DNA of 64,000 nucleotides, from assembly GCA_030697165.1 (NCBI GenBank), contig JAUYQQ010000023.1, positions 186,001 to 250,000 of the forward strand, written 5' to 3'. Positions 44,898 through 52,353 of the stretch are shown here, in pieces (the first letter of the stretch is position 1; every line of letters starts with the position of its first letter). Under the pieces are notes generated by a model. It saw only the letters and a program-made list of their open reading frames with translations, did no database searches and was not told where the DNA came from. The DNA comes from Acidobacteriota bacterium. Lineage in GTDB: Bacteria > Acidobacteriota > Vicinamibacteria > Vicinamibacterales > UBA2999. The position numbers were made by a program, and so were the translations under genes.

Positions 44898-47396
44898 TCA
44901 CGGTACTGCGGCCACGGCGGTCGTGGCGGGTTCGGCGGCGCTGCCCCTCGTGAACAACGGACTGGTCGCCACGGCCTTTACGAAGGCCGACATCTTGTAG
45001 TCACGCTTGGCGGCCTCGCGCACCAACTGGCGCACCGCCCACATGTCGGGTGCCTCGATCCGGCGACCGAGCGCATAGGTCATCAGGTTCTCGGTGAAGC
45101 TCAGGAGGAACACTTCCTGGTGCTTCAGCAACGCCGCGCGCAGGCCGGCGGCGCCGTTCATGGGCGTGCCGTCGTAGAGCGTGCCGCTCGGGTCCACCGG
45201 CATGCCGCTGTCCTTGATCCGCCACTTGCCGGTCGCGTCGAAGTTCTCGAGCGCCAGCCCCAGCGGGTCGATCACGCGGTGGCACGAGGTGCACTGCGGG
45301 TTCTTGCGGTGCTCTTCCATGCGCTCGCGCACGGTCAGCACCTTGCCAGAGACATCGCCCTTGGTCTCCTCGAGCGCCGGCACGTTGGGCGGCGGCGGGG
45401 GCGGCGGCGAGCCCATCATCACTTCCATCACCCACTTGCCGCGCATCACCGGCGACGTGCGATCCGCCACCGACGTCAGCACCAGCACGCTGCCGTGCGT
45501 CAGGATGCCGCGGCGCTCGGCCGGCAGGGTCACCCGGCGAAACGCGTTGCCGGCGACGTTGGGAATGCCGTAGTGCCGGGCAATCCGTTCGTTGACGAAC
45601 GAGTAGTCCGCCGTCAGCAGATCCAGCACGCTGCGGTCCTCGCGCACGATGCTGTCGAAGAAGAGTTCGGATTCCGTGACGAAGGCATCGCCCAGCGTGC
45701 GATCGAAATAGGGATAGGCCACCGCGTCGGGCAGCACGCCTTCCACGTCCCCCAGGCGCAGCCACTGGCGGGCAAACCGCGTCGACAACGCTTCGGACCG
45801 CGGATCCGCCACCAGCCGGGCGATCTGCTTCTCGTAAACCCCGGGCACGCTCAGGCGGCCCTGCGCCGCCAGCTTCGCCAGCTCGGCATCGGGCGCGGCG
45901 CCCCAGATGAAGTACGACAGCCGCGACGCCAGTTCGCCGTCATTCAGGCGGAACGACTGCCCCGCCTTCAACGTCGCCGGCGTGCTTTCGAGCTTGAACA
46001 GGAACTGCGGGCTGGCGAGGATCGCTTCAATGGCGCCGCCGATGGCGTATTCGAAATCGCCTTCCTTGCGGCCATCCTGGTAAAACTTCATCAACGAGGA
46101 GAGGTCGCGCTCGGCCACGTTGCCGCGAAAGGCCTGCGTCGCCAGCGTCCGCACAATCCGGGTGGCGCACGTGGCCTCGTCCGCGGCCGAGGTCGGCCGG
46201 CACGAGAACACCTTGCGCCGGCTGGCCGTGTCGGAAATGCCCGTGACGTTGTAGGGACCGACGATGCTGAAGTCCTTGACGTGCGGGAGAGTGGTGATGC
46301 CGATGGCGACGCCGATCTGCGTGTCGGCGAGCGTGTGATCGATCGGCGCGACCAGGTCGTTGACGGGCCCCTCGAAGCGCTGAACGAAGGCCGCGGTCAC
46401 GCGCTGCACGCCGGCCTTGACGGCAATCGGCGGCGTCTTCAGCGACAGGCCGGTCGTGGTCTCGGCCATGCGCGGATCGATCTTCATGATCGCCTTGCGC
46501 TCGCCGTTCACCGACACTTCCACGGTTTCGCCTTCGTTGGGGCCGCCGAACAGGACGCCACACGCGTTGCTGTGCAGCTCCACCTTGAACACGTAGTCGC
46601 CGTCGGCCGGGAACGTGTGCGGCACCGACACGCCGCCGCGCGTGCCGAACGGCGCGCCCTCGACGCGCGCCAGCTGCGACGCGGTCTTCGGGACACGGTA
46701 ATTGGTTTCCGTCGCGGCCGCCTCGGGATCGCCGATGGCCAGGGCCGTAACGCGGGCCGCGGCGCGCAGGTAGCTTTCCATCAGCGTCGGCGAGAACGAC
46801 TGCGCGTCGGCGACGTTGTCGAAGCCGTTGCTGATGGTGTCGGCGGGCAGCAGGCTGGCCACATCGATGTCGACGTCGAGGAGGTCCTTCACCGCGCGCG
46901 CGTACTCGGCACGGTTCAACCGCTGGAACGGACGCGAGCCGGGATTGGGGTTGAGTGCGGCGGCGCGGTCAACGCGCGTCTCGAGCGCGGCGGCCAGCGC
47001 GAGAATCTGGCCGGCCGCGGGCCGCCGGGCGCCGGCCGGCGGCATCATCTGCGCGCGCAGCTTGCGAATGATCTTCTCCGTGAGCACCACATCGTCAGCC
47101 GCCTGGCCCGCATCGAACGCCGCCAGCGTCAGCCCGCCGGCCTTGCCGCGATCGCTGTGGCAGGCCACGCAGTACTGCTTGACCATGGCGTTCTGCTCGG
47201 CAGCGCCGAAGACAGGCACCACCGGCGCATGCGACGCCACCGGCTTCGGTGCCGCGGCAGGTGCCGGAGCGGCTGGCTTGGCGGGCGCTGTCGCGGCGGG
47301 CGCAGCGGGAGCCTGCCCGCTATCTCGCTCGGCGGTGACAGCAATATGGAGACTGGGAAGCGCGGCGACAAGCACCGCGATGATCAATCGCTTCAT
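44898..47396 (-). CDS. DUF1592/DUF1588 protein with N-terminal cytochrome c domain
   Basis: 832 residues. Signal peptide, an Ala/Pro-rich linker, then one heme c site KQYCVACHSDRGKAGG near residue 94. The following regions match the DUF1587 (FQRLNRAEYARAVKDLL), DUF1595, DUF1592 (RLSYFIWGAAPDAEL), DUF1588 (RRGILTHGSVLVLT, CTSCHRVIDPLGLALENFD, a second CxxCH) and DUF1585 (ALGRRIEAPD) modules in the usual order. It is an exported, probably electron-transferring protein; the substrate is unknown. Co-located with DUF1552, ankyrin and dsbD genes. A long open frame on the opposite strand is only a codon-bias shadow. Confidence 0.87.
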   Translation of the reverse strand: MKRLIIAVLVAALPSLHIAVTAERDSGQAPAAPAATAPAKPAAPAPAAAPKPVASHAPVVPVFGAAEQNAMVKQYCVACHSDRGKAGGLTLAAFDAGQAADDVVLTEKIIRKLRAQMMPPAGARRPAAGQILALAAALETRVDRAAALNPNPGSRPFQRLNRAEYARAVKDLLDVDIDVASLLPADTISNGFDNVADAQSFSPTLMESYLRAAARVTALAIGDPEAAATETNYRVPKTASQLARVEGAPFGTRGGVSVPHTFPADGDYVFKVELHSNACGVLFGGPNEGETVEVSVNGERKAIMKIDPRMAETTTGLSLKTPPIAVKAGVQRVTAAFVQRFEGPVNDLVAPIDHTLADTQIGVAIGITTLPHVKDFSIVGPYNVTGISDTASRRKVFSCRPTSAADEATCATRIVRTLATQAFRGNVAERDLSSLMKFYQDGRKEGDFEYAIGGAIEAILASPQFLFKLESTPATLKAGQSFRLNDGELASRLSYFIWGAAPDAELAKLAAQGRLSVPGVYEKQIARLVADPRSEALSTRFARQWLRLGDVEGVLPDAVAYPYFDRTLGDAFVTESELFFDSIVREDRSVLDLLTADYSFVNERIARHYGIPNVAGNAFRRVTLPAERRGILTHGSVLVLTSVADRTSPVMRGKWVMEVMMGSPPPPPPPNVPALEETKGDVSGKVLTVRERMEEHRKNPQCTSCHRVIDPLGLALENFDATGKWRIKDSGMPVDPSGTLYDGTPMNGAAGLRAALLKHQEVFLLSFTENLMTYALGRRIEAPDMWAVRQLVREAAKRDYKMSAFVKAVATSPLFTRGSAAEPATTAVAAVP

Positions 47397-47489
47397 GGCC
47401 CTCGATTTCTGGCGCCAGTATAGCCGACTAAGTGCTGTCTCCGCAGAGACATCGGGAGACAGGACGGGGTGAGGTCCGATGCGCCGGGC

Positions 47490-48002
47490 CTACCTCTTGA
47501 GGAGGACGTATAAGCCGGGAAGATAGGCCATTGACCACGCCACGAAATGGCGAAATACCGAGAATTCCGGCGGCGGCCATCCCCGGTACAGCTGGAACAG
47601 CACGACGGCGAAGCCGAGGCCGGCGGCGAGGGCGGTCGCCAGACCGCGGCCGAGGGCCCTGGCAATGTCGAGACGACCGTCGAGGTGGGTCTGCAGCGCC
47701 GCCAGCATGATCCACAGCAGGACCCACGACACGATCATCATCGCGTAGCCACCAATCGGCGCCAGCGCGTAGAACGACAGCGCGGCCAGCATGCCGCTCA
47801 ACAGGCCGCCGATCGCGCCGGCCGCCAGCTTGCCCTTGCGCCAACCCAGGTAGCCGCCGAGCGCGGCAAACAACACCGAGCCGTGGATCATGCCCGACGA
47901 CACCTGGTGCTGCGGGATGTCGAGAAACCAGACGTAGTCGGCCACCGTGCTGAGCACGGCCAGCAGCATGGAACCGATCAACGCGGGGCCGAGCAACGTC
48001 AT
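47490..48002 (-). CDS. Small polytopic membrane protein
   Basis: 170 residues with about five membrane helices (LLGPALIGSMLLAVLSTVA, SVLFAALGGYLGW, GAIGGLLSGMLAALSFYAL, MIVSWVLLWIMLAAL, VAWSMAYLPGLYVLL). Charged residues are few. No family recognised. The gene begins four bases after the stop of the aldolase-like gene, so the two are co-transcribed, and it could be a membrane partner of that exported protein. Confidence 0.65.
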   Translation of the reverse strand: MTLLGPALIGSMLLAVLSTVADYVWFLDIPQHQVSSGMIHGSVLFAALGGYLGWRKGKLAAGAIGGLLSGMLAALSFYALAPIGGYAMMIVSWVLLWIMLAALQTHLDGRLDIARALGRGLATALAAGLGFAVVLFQLYRGWPPPEFSVFRHFVAWSMAYLPGLYVLLKR

Positions 48003-48006
48003 GGTC

Positions 48007-48816
48007 CTATCGTCCCGCGGCCGCGCGCCCGATCTTGATCGCCTCGTCGGCCTGAGGGCCGTTCATCAACAACGCCAGGAAGCCTTCCTTCACGCGGGTT
48101 TCAACATCCTTCGCGTTGGCCGTGAGCATGTTGGCGATCTTCACGCGCTTGGTCTCCACCAGCACCTGTTGCGTGCCGGCTTCGGCGCCGGCCCGCGCGG
48201 ACTCGCGATCGCCGCCGATGGCTTGCGCCAGGCTGCCGATACCGCAGGCGAGGACGCTCAGGTTGGGCAAGTTGGCGATCTCGGCACGCTGACCAATAGC
48301 CTTCGGATCCTCGAGCATCAGCATGGCGAGCTTGGTGCCCTGGGGATTAGCGGGCGACCAAACGTCGGCCTTGGCCGCGGCGAAGAAGCTGAGCGCGAGC
48401 TTCGCCTCCTCGATGTCGCGGATGTGCGGAATAGTCACGCCGTCAGCGCCGGCATCAAGAATCTCCTTCACGCGGGCGCGCGTCACGTCCGCGCCGTCCC
48501 TGGAAATGGGCGGGATCCGGACGATCAGGGTCTTCTGGCTGGCCTTCCTGAGACCGGTGCCGTAGGCCTTCACGGCGGCAGCATCGTACGCGCCTTCGAG
48601 ATTCAGGAACACATAGTCATACAACGGGTTCGCGGCCACCTTCGCCGCGCCATCGGGCGTGTAGACCGGCGGCTTGCCGCGCTCCGCTTCGCTCGGCGCG
48701 TAGACGCCGAAGGCGACCTTGCCTTGCGACCAGAGCGGGATGACCTGCGCGTGCGCCGCGGATGCGGTTACAACGGCGGCCACGGTGATGATGCCAGTGC
48801 GAATGAAAGCGTTCAT
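48007..48816 (-). CDS. Exported HpcH/HpaI-aldolase-like protein (paralogue 2)
   Basis: 269 residues with signal peptide (MNAFIRTGIITVAAVVTASA, cleavage after AHAQ). Fold pieces: YDYVFLNLEGAYD in the place of DLEHG, TLIVRIPPI with the substrate Arg, ILDAGADGVTIPHIRDIEEA, LMLEDPKAIGQRAEIANLPN. The aldolase GPNDLS is GIGSLA, so the metal Asp is Ser. It ends in a motif like paralogue 1 (KEGFLALLMNG ... GRAAAGR against KQGFSVFVMGW ... GKKAAGR). Shorter than paralogue 1 and without the Gly/Pro insert. Periplasmic location and altered site make ordinary aldolase activity doubtful. Confidence 0.75.
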   Translation of the reverse strand: MNAFIRTGIITVAAVVTASAAHAQVIPLWSQGKVAFGVYAPSEAERGKPPVYTPDGAAKVAANPLYDYVFLNLEGAYDAAAVKAYGTGLRKASQKTLIVRIPPISRDGADVTRARVKEILDAGADGVTIPHIRDIEEAKLALSFFAAAKADVWSPANPQGTKLAMLMLEDPKAIGQRAEIANLPNLSVLACGIGSLAQAIGGDRESARAGAEAGTQQVLVETKRVKIANMLTANAKDVETRVKEGFLALLMNGPQADEAIKIGRAAAGR

Positions 48817-48858
48817 GGTTGGTAGATGCTACCCGACCGCGGCGTCTTTTCAAATGCA

Positions 48859-49104
48859 GCCGCAGATTGCGCAGATTACGCAGATACGAACGAGCCGCGC
48901 CGCCGGTCGAAGACCGGCGGCCAGGGAACGCACGAGACCCGGCTGGCAAGACCACAATGCGCTGGACCAGGTCTTGCCAGCCGGGTCTCGCGCGTTCCAC
49001 GCGGCGGCCTTGGGCCGCCGCGGCTCGTTGCAGTCTGGTTTCGCGGTCGAGTGAGGATCATGAGTCTCCGTTTCGGAATCGGTGAAATCTGCGAAATCTG
49101 TGGC
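48859..49104. repeat. Structured intergenic element with terminal inverted repeats
   Basis: The 327-base gap from 48817 to 49143 has no gene but is dominated by nested palindromes. Ends 48859-48879 and 49084-49104 are imperfect inverted repeats (GCCGCAGATT against AATCTGTGGC). Inside, an 11-bp stem (48889-48899 with 49019-49029) encloses three perfect hairpins: 8 bp at 48901-48919, 21 bp at 48933-48990 (extended by GGAACG/CGTTCC) and 9 bp at 49001-49021. It folds as a four-way, cloverleaf-like shape. Either a small non-autonomous element or an RNA. Confidence 0.75.
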
Positions 49105-49143
49105 CGTATTTGATTTACCCTGCGGCTGCAACCGGAGGCCCTG

Positions 49144-49890
49144 ATGGCTGATGAGAAGAAGTCGGGAGTATCTCGGCGCGATCTGTTGAAGCGGGCGGGC
49201 ATGGCGGGCGCGGCGATGACTATGCCGATCGCGCCGGTCACCGGCGACTCGGCGCCTGCGGCCCCCCATAAAGGGGGGCCCTACGAGGAAGCCCTGCAAT
49301 CGGCGTTGCGGCGAGAGCCCATCGAGAATCTCACGGCATCTGAGGCCGATCTGCTCGAGGTGATCTGTTCGCGGATCATCCCCTCTGACGAGAACGGTCC
49401 TGGCGCGCGCGAAGCGCGGGCGGCGCATTACATCGATCGTGCGCTCGGCGGCGCGCTCGCGGCATCCAAGCCGGCCTACTCCGCGGGCTTCGCGGCCCTC
49501 GACCGCTACGCCCGCTCGTCGCGCGGCAAACCGTTCCTCGAGTTGTCCGAGCGCGACATGGACTCGGTGCTGATCGACGTCGAAACCGGCGCGGCCACCG
49601 GCTTCACCGGCAGCCCGGCGGCGTTCTTCGCCATGGTCCGCACTCACACGCTGCAAGGCACATTCGGTGATCCGTATTACGGCGGCAATGCCAACTTCGT
49701 CGGCTGGGACCTGCTGGGCTACCCCGGCGTGCGCACAAACGTGTCGGCTGACGATCAGCGGCTCGGCGTGAAGCTCACGCCCAATCACCAGTCGGCATAC
49801 GACAACGCCATGTTCACCAAGGCGGTGGCGCGGAATGGTCCGCCTGAAGGCGGACGCCACATTGCCGAGGGCAAGAAGCATGGCCACTAA
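49144..49890 (+). CDS. Gluconate 2-dehydrogenase subunit 3 family protein
   Basis: 248 residues with a Tat signal (SRRDLLKRAGMAGAAMT). The central part matches the subunit-3 family: LTASEADLLEVICSRIIPSD near residue 60, REARAAHYIDRALGG, FFAMVRTHTLQGTFGDPYYGGN and FVGWDLLGYPG. This subunit accompanies FAD-containing GMC dehydrogenases that oxidise sugars or alcohols in the periplasm. The last 20 residues (RNGPPEGGRHIAEG) come from a palindromic repeat that appears to have replaced the original C-terminus. The following GMC gene starts 11 bases before this stop, so the two are coupled. Confidence 0.85.
   Translation: MADEKKSGVSRRDLLKRAGMAGAAMTMPIAPVTGDSAPAAPHKGGPYEEALQSALRREPIENLTASEADLLEVICSRIIPSDENGPGAREARAAHYIDRALGGALAASKPAYSAGFAALDRYARSSRGKPFLELSERDMDSVLIDVETGAATGFTGSPAAFFAMVRTHTLQGTFGDPYYGGNANFVGWDLLGYPGVRTNVSADDQRLGVKLTPNHQSAYDNAMFTKAVARNGPPEGGRHIAEGKKHGH
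49834..49862. repeat. Dispersed palindromic repeat at the 3' end of the subunit-3 gene
   Basis: GTCCGCC and GGCGGAC pair around TGAA, flanked by AATG and GCCACAT. It is the same element as 7576-7604 in the opposite orientation. It is translated as part of the host protein and lies just upstream of the GMC start. Confidence 0.8.
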
Positions 49891-51583
49891 GCTCAAGCCC
49901 ACTGACGTCGTGGTCGTCGGCCTCGGGGCCGCGGGCGGCGTGGCCGTGTGGCCGCTGACCCAGGCCGGCATCGACGTGGTCGGCCTCGAGGCCGGCACGT
50001 GGCTGACCCGCCGCGACTTCGCGCCCGACGAGATCCGGAACAACGTGCGCGACTGGCCGCAGTCGGTGCAGAAGGCGCAGCAGGAGGTCCCCACGCATCG
50101 CGCCAACCCCAAGGCCAACACGACGCGGGCCGGCAGCCATCCGATGATGAATGCCGTCGGCGGCACGACGCTGCACTACTGGGCGCAGTCGTGGCGGCTG
50201 AACCCGTGGGACTTCAGGGTGGTCAGTGACACCACGACGCGCTACGGCGCGTCGCGCGTCCCGGCAGGTTCAACCGTCGAAGACTGGCCGTTCGGCCTGG
50301 ACGAGCTCGAGGCGTACTACGACAAGGTCGAGTACGAACTCGGCGTCTCGGGGCAGGCCGGCAACCTCGGGGGCACGATCGATCCACGCGGCAACATTTT
50401 CGAGGGCCCGCGCGCGCGGCCGTACCCGATGCCGCCGCTGCGCAGCACCGGCTTCATCGACCTGATGGCGGCCGCCGCCCGGGGTCTCGGCTGGCATCCC
50501 TTCGCGGGACCGGCGGCGATCAACTCGCGCATTTACCAGGGCCGCTCGGCGTGCCTGTATCACGGCTTCTGCAACAAGGGCGGATGCCACGTCGATGCCA
50601 AGAACGGCCCGCACCTCACTACCATTCCGCGCGCCCAGGACACCGGCCGCCTGAAGGTGGTCACCCGCGCGCACGTCACGTCGATCGACACCGACAACCA
50701 GGGCCGCGTGACCGGCGTGACCTACGTTACCGACGGCCAGGAGTTCACCCAGCCGGCCAAGGTGGTGCTGCTCGCCAGCTACACCTACGAGAACACGCGC
50801 CTGTTGCTGCTGTCGAAGTCGAAGGCGTTCCCGAACGGCCTGTCGAACAACCACGGCCAGGTCGGCCGCCACTACTTCAGCCACGCGCAGGGCGCGGGCG
50901 TCACGGCGCTGTTCCCGTTCAACATCAACGCCTGGTACGGGCTGCCGGCGCAGGGCGTCGCCGTCGACAACTTCGCCGACGACAACTACGACCACGGCGG
51001 GCTCGACTACGTCGGCGGCGGCAACCTCTGGGTGATGTCCGACCGCCGGCCGATTGCCGCGGCGAGCATGGGCACATTCGGGCGGACCCACACGTGGGGT
51101 AAGGATTGGAAGCGGTTCGTGATGGACAATGCGGACCGGACCAACACCGCGTACATCCAGAAGACCACGTTGCCATACGAGGACAACTACCTCGATCTCG
51201 ATCCGACGGTGAAGGATCCGCTCGGCTTCCCGGTGTGCCGCATCACCGCCGACTTCAAGGACAACGAACGCAAGGTCACCGCCCACACGCAGGACAAGAT
51301 GATCCAGTGGTACAAGGCCGCGGGCGCCATCGCCACGCAGGCCAACCCGCTCGGCTCCATGGGCCCGACCACCCATGCCTACGGCGGCACCCGAATGGGC
51401 CGCAACGCCGAGACCAATGTCGTGAACGAGTGGGGCTTCTCGCACGAGGCGCCGAACCTGGGCGTGCTCGGCGCGTCGGTGATGGGGACCAGCGGTGCCC
51501 GCAACCCGACGCTCACCGTGCAAGCGCTCGCGTGGCGCACCGCGGAGTATCTTGCGAAAAACTGGAAGAGCGTGACGGTGTAG
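49880..51583 (+). CDS. GMC-family FAD oxidoreductase (gluconate dehydrogenase-like large subunit)
   Basis: 567 residues. VVVVGLGAAGGVAVWPL near residue 10 binds FAD; HPMMNAVGGTTLHYWAQSW is the second FAD contact; CLYHGFCNKGGCHVDAKNG carries a cysteine-rich loop typical of the gluconate/fructose dehydrogenase large-subunit group; THAYGGTRMGRNAETNVV and NPTLTVQALAWRTAEYL form the catalytic His/Asn C-terminal block. It has no own signal and probably leaves the cell with the Tat-carrying subunit 3 encoded upstream. A cytochrome c subunit is not adjacent, so electrons may go to other cytochromes. Start ATG 49880 overlaps the previous stop. Confidence 0.87.
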   Translation: MATKLKPTDVVVVGLGAAGGVAVWPLTQAGIDVVGLEAGTWLTRRDFAPDEIRNNVRDWPQSVQKAQQEVPTHRANPKANTTRAGSHPMMNAVGGTTLHYWAQSWRLNPWDFRVVSDTTTRYGASRVPAGSTVEDWPFGLDELEAYYDKVEYELGVSGQAGNLGGTIDPRGNIFEGPRARPYPMPPLRSTGFIDLMAAAARGLGWHPFAGPAAINSRIYQGRSACLYHGFCNKGGCHVDAKNGPHLTTIPRAQDTGRLKVVTRAHVTSIDTDNQGRVTGVTYVTDGQEFTQPAKVVLLASYTYENTRLLLLSKSKAFPNGLSNNHGQVGRHYFSHAQGAGVTALFPFNINAWYGLPAQGVAVDNFADDNYDHGGLDYVGGGNLWVMSDRRPIAAASMGTFGRTHTWGKDWKRFVMDNADRTNTAYIQKTTLPYEDNYLDLDPTVKDPLGFPVCRITADFKDNERKVTAHTQDKMIQWYKAAGAIATQANPLGSMGPTTHAYGGTRMGRNAETNVVNEWGFSHEAPNLGVLGASVMGTSGARNPTLTVQALAWRTAEYLAKNWKSVTV

Positions 51584-51588
51584 ACGTC

Positions 51589-51635
51589 GGGAGTCGGGAG
51601 TCGGGAGTCGGGAGTTGGGAGTCGGTCGGGAGTCG
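51589..51635 (+). repeat. GGGAGTC simple repeat downstream of the GMC gene
   Basis: About six copies of GGGAGTC or close variants in a row, with an inverted GACTCCCGG at 51666-51674 in the same gap. Identical in unit to the array inside thiL at 1738-1765. Lies between convergent genes, so a terminator role for the inverted pair is possible. Confidence 0.8.
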
Positions 51636-51680
51636 AGTGAACGGGTCTCCCGGTTCCCGGTTCGCGACTCCCGGCAGGTT

Positions 51681-52247
51681 CTATTTCGGAAAGCGCTCGT
51701 AGATCGCGACGAGCGAGCCCTGGCCGATGATGTGCCCCTTGATCGCTTCCATCAGCGCGTTGCGAGTGAGCCCTTCGGCGAGCGGCAACTCTGCATCGAG
51801 CGCGTAGACGGTGAAGGTGTAGTGATGCGGCTTGCCGGGCGGCGGCGCGGGCCCGCGGTAGCCCATCTGCCGGAAGCCCGACGGTCCCTGGATCGCGCCG
51901 GCCGGCTCGGTCAGCGTCGCGCCCATCGGCAATTCGGCCGGCAGCCCCTTGGCGGTGCCTGGGACCTTGTAGATCACCCAGTGCACGAACGTCTGGCCGC
52001 CAAACACGACATCGGGATCGTCAAACACCAGCGCGAACTGCTTGGTCGCCGCCGGCGCACCGATCCAGGCCAAGGCCGGCGAGACGTTGCGGCCGTCGGC
52101 GGTGTGATCTTTCGGAATCGTCTCGTTGGCCGTGATCGTCGGGCTCGTGACGGTGATGACGGCCGGTGTCTGTGCCCAGGCGTTGCCTGACGTGGCGAGC
52201 ATCAGCGTGGTCACTGCCAGCGCTCGACAGCCGTCTCCAAGTCGCAT
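51681..52247 (-). CDS. YbhB/YbcL-family Raf-kinase-inhibitor-like protein, exported
   Basis: 188 residues. Signal peptide (MRLGDGCRALAVTTLMLA, cleavage after AWAQ) followed by the PEBP-like fold: ITVTSPTITANETIPKDHTA, NVSPALAWIGAP, FALVFDDPDV, FVHWVIYKVPG, GYRGPAPPPGKPHHYTFTVYAL. The DPD..FVHW and GPAPPPGKPHHY motifs form the phosphate or phospholipid-binding pocket. The physiological ligand of bacterial members is not known. Start at 52247 follows GGAGA; an ATG at 52268 is the alternative. It is the only minus-strand gene between the GMC and PQQ genes. Confidence 0.85.
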   Translation of the reverse strand: MRLGDGCRALAVTTLMLATSGNAWAQTPAVITVTSPTITANETIPKDHTADGRNVSPALAWIGAPAATKQFALVFDDPDVVFGGQTFVHWVIYKVPGTAKGLPAELPMGATLTEPAGAIQGPSGFRQMGYRGPAPPPGKPHHYTFTVYALDAELPLAEGLTRNALMEAIKGHIIGQGSLVAIYERFPK

Positions 52248-52316
52248 TGTTTTTTCTCCGAGTCTCATGTGGTCCGCCGTCGCCAAGGCTTCGGCGGGAC
52301 GGGCGGGTCAATTGGC

Positions 52317-52344
52317 TTGAGTTGTGACCCGCCCGAATTATACA
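52317..52344 (+). promoter_or_regulatory. Possible promoter of the PQQ dehydrogenase gene
   Basis: TTGAGT (52317-52322) and TATACA (52339-52344) are 16 bases apart. Transcription would begin about 7 bases later, at 52350-52353, right at the ATG at 52354. No ribosome site is visible before that ATG, so a leaderless or nearly leaderless message is possible. Confidence 0.45.
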
Positions 52345-52353
52345 GTTGGCGCC

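Noticed and set aside
44847-47423. 858-codon open frame on the plus strand opposite the DUF1592 gene
   Set aside because: Composition is Arg/Gly/His-rich with no domain, typical of the antisense of a high-GC gene; the minus-strand protein has all family motifs.
48859-49104. tRNA or second tmRNA from the cloverleaf shape
   Set aside because: Stems are far too long, with no anticodon arm, T-loop GTTCRA or CCA end.
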